Below are positions 48,301 through 57,300 of a stretch of DNA of 64,000 nt, piece after piece. Source of the stretch: Ditylenchus dipsaci (lineage: Eukaryota; Nematoda; Chromadorea; Rhabditida; Anguinidae). Below the pieces are notes generated by a model that ran no database searches, was not told where the DNA came from, and saw nothing but the letters and a program-made list of their open reading frames with translations. Made by a program: the position numbers and the translations under genes. The stretch spans positions 1-64,000 of the forward strand of contig SADC01000058.1 of NCBI GenBank assembly GCA_004194705.1. Direction: 5' to 3'. The first letter of the stretch is position 1, and the number at the start of each line of letters is the position of its first letter.

Positions 48301-51300
48301 AGCCAAAAAGACTAACCTCCATTTTCAGCTTATTGTGTTTGCGGGCTTGTCTTGGCTCAACCTTCATAGCGTAGCACTTCTTCTCTTCCTTCGTATCCTT
48401 GACCTTGAAAACAGCACCGAATCCGCCCTCGCCGAGAACTTTCACAATTTCATAGTTCGTGTGCTTCGACGTGATGATAGATCCCTGAACAACATTTGAA
48501 AGTCCTAGGCGACAAATATAGAAAATTAACCAACCTGCTTGAGTCCCAATGTATCCGCAATATCTTCTTCCGTCGATGTCCCCCCAGCAGCACCTGTAGC
48601 AGCAGACGAGCCAGTTCCACCTTCAACCATTTCAGCCATTTGAGCGAGAATTTTGTAGAGCAGAGAAACGAAGCGACTGTAAAGCAACTGAGCAAAGCAG
48701 AGTTATGACTAACAATTACCTCAAATTGTCCTTTTATACCCCGACAAGAGAAAATAAATTTAAATTATGTCGTCTTGACCAGAATGTACCGAAATAAATT
48801 TGGCTATAACTGATGGGTGGTATTTAAAAGGCCTGACCTCTTCCTACTCGGTGGTCCCCCGCCAATTCAAAAATTTTCTCTTGATCATTGGACTTCTGTA
48901 CGGATTTTTCCGCTAGGTTTCTAACAAAACTAAGCCTAAAATTTGATTTCAGGCCTAGTTTTGTTAGAAACGTGGCGGAAAAATCCGTACAGAAGTCCAA
49001 TGATCGAGGGAAAATTTTTGAATTGGCGGGGGACCACCGAGTAGGAAGAGGTCAGGCCTTTAATTTGGACAATACTTTTTTCTCTGACTAAAACACTTTT
49101 TTTCCGACTAAAATATTTTTTTTTCGACTTATTTCATTTCCGACTAAAACACTTTTTCCTCCGACTAAAATACTTATTTTTCCGACTAACTTTCTTTTTT
49201 CTCCGACTAATTCCTCGTCCGTCTATATGACCCTGAATCTAAGGTCTCTGATCTAATTTTTCTGTTTGTTTGATATATTTAACAGTAGTGATGCGCTTAC
49301 TTCACCGATCTAAATGCTTATATTGGTGTTCTTGACTGTTATCAGTAGACTCAGCTACCTTTTTATTTGTCCTGTTATGCCTTGATTTTTAGCGATATAC
49401 ACATTATATTCTCACTTTTCAGTACAGTACTGTGAAATAGGTTACTTAAAGGGCATGCCCACGCTAATAAGAGGTGGTGCCCGGGAATTCAAATTTTTTT
49501 CCAAATCATTGAACTTCTGTACGGATTTTTCAACTTGGTTTCTAACAAAACCATATCAAAAATTAAATTCTAGGCCTTGTTTTGTTAGAAACCAAGTTGA
49601 AAAATCCGTACAGAAGTTCAATGATTCGGAAAAAAATTTGAATTCCGGGCACCACCTCTTATTAGCGTGGGCATGCCCCTTTAAAGAGAGTAAGAAAAAG
49701 CAAGGACATTAAAAAGCTAAGTTTTCACCCTATAGATAAAATTATGAAAAGTACTCCAAACTCTACATCCCACTCTTATTTTTTCTCATTGTTTCCAAGT
49801 ACGCTAACTTTAGTCAAACTCCATGAAACTGCTTGCTTGAGTAAAATAGCAAAACTACCACCTCTACACGCCACGAAGTTTATTTACCAACATACCACAA
49901 TTTCACGACAAGAAACAATAACAAAACCAGGATTTAACTAAATGATAGTGCTCTAGAAGCAACTTTGGACGAACAACCTTCCTCTTTCTCTGAATAGGAT
50001 TCTCTCTTGCGTCAGGAGGATAAGCTAGATTTTGATTGGTGCACATCACCATCACAGCATGCTTGCACAGCTTCTTTTTCATACCTTCTTTACAGCTACA
50101 CACAAAAATGCTGCGATGAGTCCGAAAATCTACATACCTATGCTTGCCATAAAAAAGTGCGTAACAAAACTTAATTTACTTACGAGAACTGGAAAACCAT
50201 GCCAATTGAGCTTGTACGTAGCATCCACTTGAATCATTTTAGACTGTTGCTGGAACCTTCTCAATTTCACAGTTGTCCAAGTAAGGCAAAAGACGATCTT
50301 CTCACTAATCACTGATGAAGCAAATCCACATACGAAGGTCTTGTTTTCATCTTCCTCTGGGACGGCAGCATTTCTGATGGCATATGCTTTCAGCTGTTCC
50401 AAGGAGACAATTGCTTCGCTTTTATTCTGCCGGCACTTGAAGTTCTCTATCTGTTTGATCGATGGTGGCAGGGAATCTCTCTCATTCCGACGCGTATCGT
50501 GAAACGAGATTAAAGATTAACTTATCGTGAAAAAGCAGTTACCTGAATCTTTCTTTGCAAATTCAGAGCTGTTGAACCCAAATTTTGTCGCATCAATTCT
50601 CTGTCTTCTTCTAGAAAATTTGGTCGTCTGATCGGCTTATGGTCATGAGTTACACTGCTTTCTTCGACAATCACCTTCAGGCTATTCTGTGGATAGAGCA
50701 CACGCAGTTTGACCTTGCACTGGTAGTTTGTCATCTGGCCATAGCGACAAAGATAGTCATCTGCCCTGTGTTTCTCATAGTTCCTTGATCTCTGTCTAAA
50801 TTGCAAGAATAAATTTCAACAATAACTTGAAAGTTACCAAAACTCACATTTTCCATTTGCTTTTCTCGCCCGAAAACCAACGATTAAAGTCCTCTTCATC
50901 TGGGAATTCCTCAAGCTGGCTGTAGACAGTTGCACGACCACGCTTGTTTCGGTCTACCAACAAATCCCTTTCTTGCAGCCTTGCCGACATAGTTGATGAT
51001 AGCTAGAAGTACAGAAATAAAAAACTTGTTCATACATTAATAAGCGAATAAGTCGGAAAACAAATAAAATTAGTCGGAAAACAAATAAAATTAGTCGGGG
51101 AAAAAAGTATTTTAGTCGGAGAAAGAAGTGTTTTAGTCGGAAATGAAATAAGTCGCAAAAAAATATTTTAGTCGGAAAAAAAAGTGTTTTAGTCGGAGAA
51201 AAAAGTATTCGTAAATACCCCCAAATAACCCCCCACCAAATAACCCCCCTCAAATAACCCCCTGAAATAACCCCCACCAAATAACCCGGGTTATTTCAGG

Positions 51301-54300
51301 GGGTTATTTGGGGTATGTTTTTCAGGGTATTTTTTGTCTTGAAAGGAAGTCATGTTATTTCGATATTTTTACCTATTTATTGTCCCCTATCCACCTGGAG
51401 GGTAGGTATCAACCCAAAAAGGTATCCATTTAGAGTAGCCTAAAGTATTCGATTGTAGGAAAAATAAAATAAAACGATGGTATCCCACCCAGAATCGGGA
51501 GCTGAACACGGTTTGATAACACCAAAACAGCGAATTTACTTTCCAAAACCTCAATACCAACGTACTTCCCTTTTGAAAACAGATTCAGGGAACTTATGTA
51601 CTTGGGGGGCGCATTTTTTGCACATTTGTAAATCATGTTTAAACGACTTCTAAGTAATTTTTATATGCTTAAAACGATTAAAAAGTTGTTTTCTGACACT
51701 TTTCCACGTAAAAAATAGATTTTTTGAAAAAAAATTCTTTGGCCAAAATAAGACTTATTGCCTTGGGGACCAAGGCAAAACACCTTGTATTAAGGGATTC
51801 TACCGCGTTTTGGTCACTGGAGCTGGGCAAAAAGAGTCGCTTAATGCATTTTTGATCAAGAGTCAAGCTCGGAATTATGTCTAAGGTAAGTGCGCGCGCG
51901 CATCTCTAACCATCCAAGCCCCCTGCGCCCCCTTCGGGGCGCAGGGGGCTTGGTTGCTTGGGGTTGAGATGCGCACACCCACGTACCTTAGACGCAAATC
52001 ACTCGAAAGTGACTCTGGATGCATAAAAATGTATGCATACCAGAGTTTCTTTATGCGGTAGGCCCCAGTCAACAAAACTATATTCAAATTCCATCTTTTT
52101 GTGGTATCCAGGTACCCTTTCAGGTTGGATTGCCTTGGGGACCAAGGCAAAAAGTCAAATTTTAGTCAAAAAAATTTTTTTTCAAAAAAACGATTTTTGT
52201 GTAGAAAAGTGTCAGAAAATGACTTTTTTATCGTTTTAAGCACATAAAAGTTACTTAGGAGTCGTTTAAACATGATTTACAAATTAGTAAAAAATGCGCC
52301 CCCCAAGTAAATAAGTGCCAGATTCAGTTAATATATATTGAATAAAATTTTCCTTGAACCATTCTCGACCATTAATATCCCCAGCCACCCAGAAAAGTAC
52401 TCCTCCTTGGGTACCTACTTGTTCTCCATGTACCTACTCGTTCTCCATACAACCGGTTACCCGGTTGTAGCTATCATGCAGACTGAGAGTAAAATTTTTT
52501 TTCTTTTTTGGGTTCCAAAACCGGTTTTCTCAACAAATTTGGACACGCTAAAAGTTGGTTTAATAATGGTAAAATGCCGTTTTGAAGGAAATTTCTTGAG
52601 TTTTGGTAAAATAGAGTTTTGGTAAAATCAATCATTTCACAATATTCAGAAAATACTATACAAAACCTTATTTTACTATTATCAAACCATCTTCAGCATG
52701 CCTGAATTAGTCCGGAAAACTGGTTTTGGAACCCGAAAAAGTAAAAATTTTTTTGCTCCAAGTTGACGACCGCTTGGTTTGGTTGGTTAAGACAAAAAAA
52801 TCAAATTCCCCCAAAATTTTCACTGAGGGTTCGAGTGAGAGGAAAGGGCAATCCGCTAATTGGGCACAGGGCTTTAGGGTAGGTACCTACCTACCCTCCA
52901 GGAGGATAGGGGATAAAAAACAGGTAAAAATATCGAGATAACATGACTTCCTTTCAAGACAAAAATACCCTGAAAAACATACCCCAAATAACCCCCTCAA
53001 ATAACCCCACTGAAAAAACCCGGGTTATTTGGTAGGGGGGGGGGTTCTTTCAGGGGGGTTATTTGAGGGGGGTTATTTGGTGGGGGGGGGTTATTTGAGG
53101 GGTCATGTCAAAAGTATTGTCCATTTAATTTTGCCCCCTAATTACTGAAAAATGCCCCCTAATTGCTGAAAAATGCCCCCTAATTCGCTGAAAAATGCCC
53201 CTTAATTTTTCTCTCTCATCGTTTTCAGTCAAAACTTCGCGGGACTTTGAATTTTTTAGTCAAAAAATAACTTGGATTAGTCAGAATCCCACTTCGGGAT
53301 AGCCAGAAGCATACCTGCACGCTCGCCAAAAATAAAAAAAAGCGCCGGTGCCTCACAAAATTTTCGCCGCCGGCTCCGACACGCTTCATTTTTTTCGCCG
53401 CCGGCGCTCGAACTCGCCCAATTTTACCCGGCGGCGCGCCGGCGCTCGTGCAGCGCCGGCGCGCCGCCGGCGCTGCGTGCAGGTATGGCCAGAAGCCCCT
53501 TAAAGTCGGTTTTTGGGGGTTTACTAATGGGGGAATAAACTTTCTGCGAAAATTCGATTGAGCACATCAGAATTCCAATCCGATCGGCTGAATCACTCAG
53601 AATTTCATCCGGAACTACTCAAAACCACCATAAACCTGGAGTTCTGAGTGATTCAGCCGATCGGATTGGAATTCTGATGTGCTCAATCGAATTTTCGCAG
53701 AAAGTTTACTCCCCCAATAGTAAACACCCAAAAAACCAACTTTCAGGGGCTTCTGGCCATTCCGGAGTGGGATTCTGACCAACCCAAATTATTTTTGACT
53801 AAAAAATTCAAATTCCCGCGAAATTTTGACTGAAAACGATGAGAGGGAAAAATTAGGGGGCATTTTTCAGCGAATTAGGGGCAGAAATAAATATTACCCA
53901 TAACTGATTTGGGCGTGCCACAATATTATTTTGAAATTAAGCTTTTTTGTCTTGTGAAGAAGTTCCGTTATTTAAAAGTTTTTTGATAATTCAGCCTTAA
54001 AGGGCATGCCCGTGCCTGACACGGAGAAAGGACGGGGACCAGCACTTTTTTTCTTTCTCGATCAAGTTTCACATGCATACGCATTCAGATTTTTTAAGTT
54101 TTCTGCCTAGCTTTCAAAAGTAGCATAGGGTCATTAATATTAGATTTGACGCAAAACGAGTAAAAAATAGAACGATTCAAAAAAAATTGGTGGTCCCCGC
54201 CTTAACTTTTTGAAACGCACGGGCATGCCCCTTTAAAGCCCCGTTTCCAGCTAGCGGATTTTCCTTTCACTCTAACTCTGACTCGCAATCTCAGTGTGTA

Positions 54301-57300
54301 CCCAACAGGAAAAAATTGCCTCTCAGTCTTACTTTCTCTCTCACTTTCAGTGTGCGCAATGAGCTTATTTTATCCTCACTCTTACTTTCAGTGAACGTTT
54401 CGCGGGAATTTCAATTTTTTAGTCTGAACCAACCAAACCAAGTGGTCGTCCACTTAGAGCAAAATTTTTTTTACTTTCAGGGTTACAAAACGTGTTATCT
54501 GGACTAATCCGGACACGTTGAATGTGGTTTTATAGTGGTAAAATGCGGCTACCAGACAAATTCCAATATTTTTGGAAAATGTCGCGCGACATTTTCCAAT
54601 ATTTTCTCGGTGAATTCGGACGAAACATCCGAATCGACCGATAAAATATTGGAAAATGTCGCGCGACATTTTCCAAAAATATTGGAATTTCTCTGGTAGC
54701 CGTAAAATGCCGTTTTCTCGCGTATTTCTTCAGTTTCAATAAAGTCGAGTTTTGGTAAAATCAATTATCTCGCAATACTCAAAAAATATCATACAAACCT
54801 TGTTTTTCTATTATCGAACCATCTTCAGCATGCCCGAATCAGTCCAGAAAACAGATTTTGGAACATGAAAAACGTAAAAAAAATTCGCTTCAAGTGGACG
54901 ACCACTTGGTTTAGTTGATGCATGGATTATCCAGTATAACTAAAGTTGGATCATAGATATGCAGTTAAATTTTAAAAGGTTTTTCACAAGACCAAAATAT
55001 TATTACCCGAGTACCACTACACTACCTGAGTTCCTCAACCTGAGTACGACTACCTGGGTACAACAAAACCAAGTCGTCGTCCACTAGGATCAAAAAAATT
55101 TTTCACGTTTTTCCAACACCAGCTCCAACACCTGTTTTCTGGAAATGCTGAAAATGGTTTGATAATATTAAAATAAGGGTTTGTATGGTATTTTTTGAGT
55201 ATTGGGACACAATTGATTTTACCGAAATTCGATTTTACCAATACTCAAGAAAAACCCCACTAACCATGATTCTGGATTAGGAACAATAATTTTAAGTTAC
55301 TTACAGCTAAATCCGAAATTTCAAATTCTGGAAATGGACTCATATAGAGGTGGTACCAGGTGCTTTTCCACCCGCCCGAAAAACATAAAAATAATTTAAC
55401 ACCAAATGGATGACCACTTGGTTTGGTTGGTGCGTAAATTATCCAGTAGGGTTCAGGCTAAAATAACAGAACTTCTTTACAAGACAAAAAAGATTAATTT
55501 GAAAATAATTTTGTGGACGAATTGACCGTGGACGAATTGACCTAGAGCCCTGGTTTGGTTTGCTAAAAACCTGAAAAGTTCCACGAAAAAACTGAAATAT
55601 GCCACGAAAAACCTGAAATGTGCCACGAAAAAACTTCAACCTTAAACTTGACAAAGTTTTTGTTTCGACTTTTCGACATTTTTTTCATTATCGTGTAGCC
55701 CTGGATCTCAGCTTTCTAATGAGCCATCAAACTCCACTGAATCATTTAAAAAATGATGGAATTTAGGGTTTGATTAAAGTTACTTTTTGTTTTTGTTACT
55801 TCATTTGAACCCCGAATATCTACTTTTTTAAAATAATTCGGTGGAGTTTGATAGCTTGTTGGAAAGCTGAGATTCTGGGCTACACGGTACTATAAAAATC
55901 ACAAAATATCAATTTAATATCAATTTTGCTTTTTCGTGGCATATTTCAGGTTTCTAGCAACCAAATCAATTTATGCCAATAAATTTACCAGCTAGCAGGT
56001 GAATTTATGGGCAGTCAAAGATTGGGCCATTTCAAATTGGGCCACCGTAAATTGGACCAATTTAAATTGGCCCAATTTACGGTGGCCCAATTTGAAATGG
56101 CCCAATCTTTGACTGCCCGAATTTATTTTCTCAAATATCTTTCCTTCAGCTTTTTTGAAAAAAGGTAATTTACAAGACAAAATCTAAATTTTAGGTCAAG
56201 AATTCAAACTGTCTAAATTCTCAATTTCCCATTTTTCTTTACGTTCAAACCTCGTGACCAGTCTTGTCGACGCCTGGATTTAATCAACCGCCACATAAAA
56301 CATCAACCGGTTGATCAACCGGTTGATTGATTTCCTGTTGATTAGCCGGTTGATTGATTTTCGGTTGATCAACCGGTTGATTGATTTCCGGTTGATCAAC
56401 CGGTTGATTGATTTCCGGTTGATCAACCGGTTGATTGATTTCCGGTTGATCAACCGGTTGATGGAAAATTTCGGTAATCAACCGCCACATCAACTATTAA
56501 CCGATTGACTGGTCCTTGGTTGATCAACTGATTGATCAAATGGTCAAGCGGTAGGTTGATTTTGGCAAAACTTTTAGCTTTTTTCACCGGTTGATGAAGG
56601 TGATCATCCGGTGGCTCACAGTCGAATCAACCGGTCGATAACGCCTGGTTGATTCCGCAATAGAACACGCTCTATTTGACACTATTTGTTTTTCAATGAG
56701 ATTCAGGTCACACAGGGGAGGGTAAATAGTTTTTTTCTGATTTTGGACACTGCCACTGCCGAGTGTAATTTGTGGATAATCGTAAAGACAAACAAACAAT
56801 AGTCAAAAAACAATAAATATAATTTTTTTTAAATTTAGTCTATGCTTGGATCCTCGCTACCCATCCTTAATTTGGGCTTATGATCCTATTAGAATGCGAG
56901 TTTTTGCCTACATTTATCAGAATCATATAAATTTGCTGGTGGATGAGGGTATTAAAAAGCAGATGGAACCCAATTATTTGGCCAAACACAGGAAGTTCTT
57001 TCACACAGTGAGTAAATTTCCTGTTTTTTCTTTCCATGTATGTTCCTGATTTATAGACTGAACTTATGTTGCCAACTGAGCCAGATGTGCGCTTTTCTGA
57101 CACTCAAATGGCCATTTACCTTCTCTCTTGTCTTCACTCCATCAATATTTGCGCAATTGCTGGAACACTGGACCGTCCAGCAGGTGGTCGAGAAGAGTTG
57201 GGTCTGCGAAAATCTTCAACTGTGGCTCTTTTGGCAAGCGGATCAGATGGAAAGTGCTCAGTTGTCAACAGATTTGAGAACTATGGCGGCGGCTGGGGAT

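Larger units (their letters stand above)
49067..53122. mobile_element. MULE with CCGACTAAAACACTTTTT arrays, interrupted by nested elements
   Basis: Left GGACAATACTTTTTTCTCTG; right end after the nested element reads TTGTCC, giving the inverse of GGACAATACTTTT. Flanks CTTTAATTT and ATTTAATTT agree in 8 of 9. Arrays: left (49070-49210) CCGACTAAAACAC; right (51045-51200) GTCGGAAAA. It contains a TTAA MITE (49446-49684), a minus-strand transposase and the foldback 51210-53109, which is inserted in its right terminus. Confidence 0.8.
55066..56838. other. MYCBP2 intron: small repeats, no gene
   Basis: CCACTTGG-family remnants (55070-55260, 55400-55440); a CCACGAAAAACCTGAAAT array (55565-55635) in a foldback reaching 55955; a 110-bp palindrome (56009-56118); and a tandem array (56305-56470). 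No open frame here looks like a protein. Confidence 0.55.
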
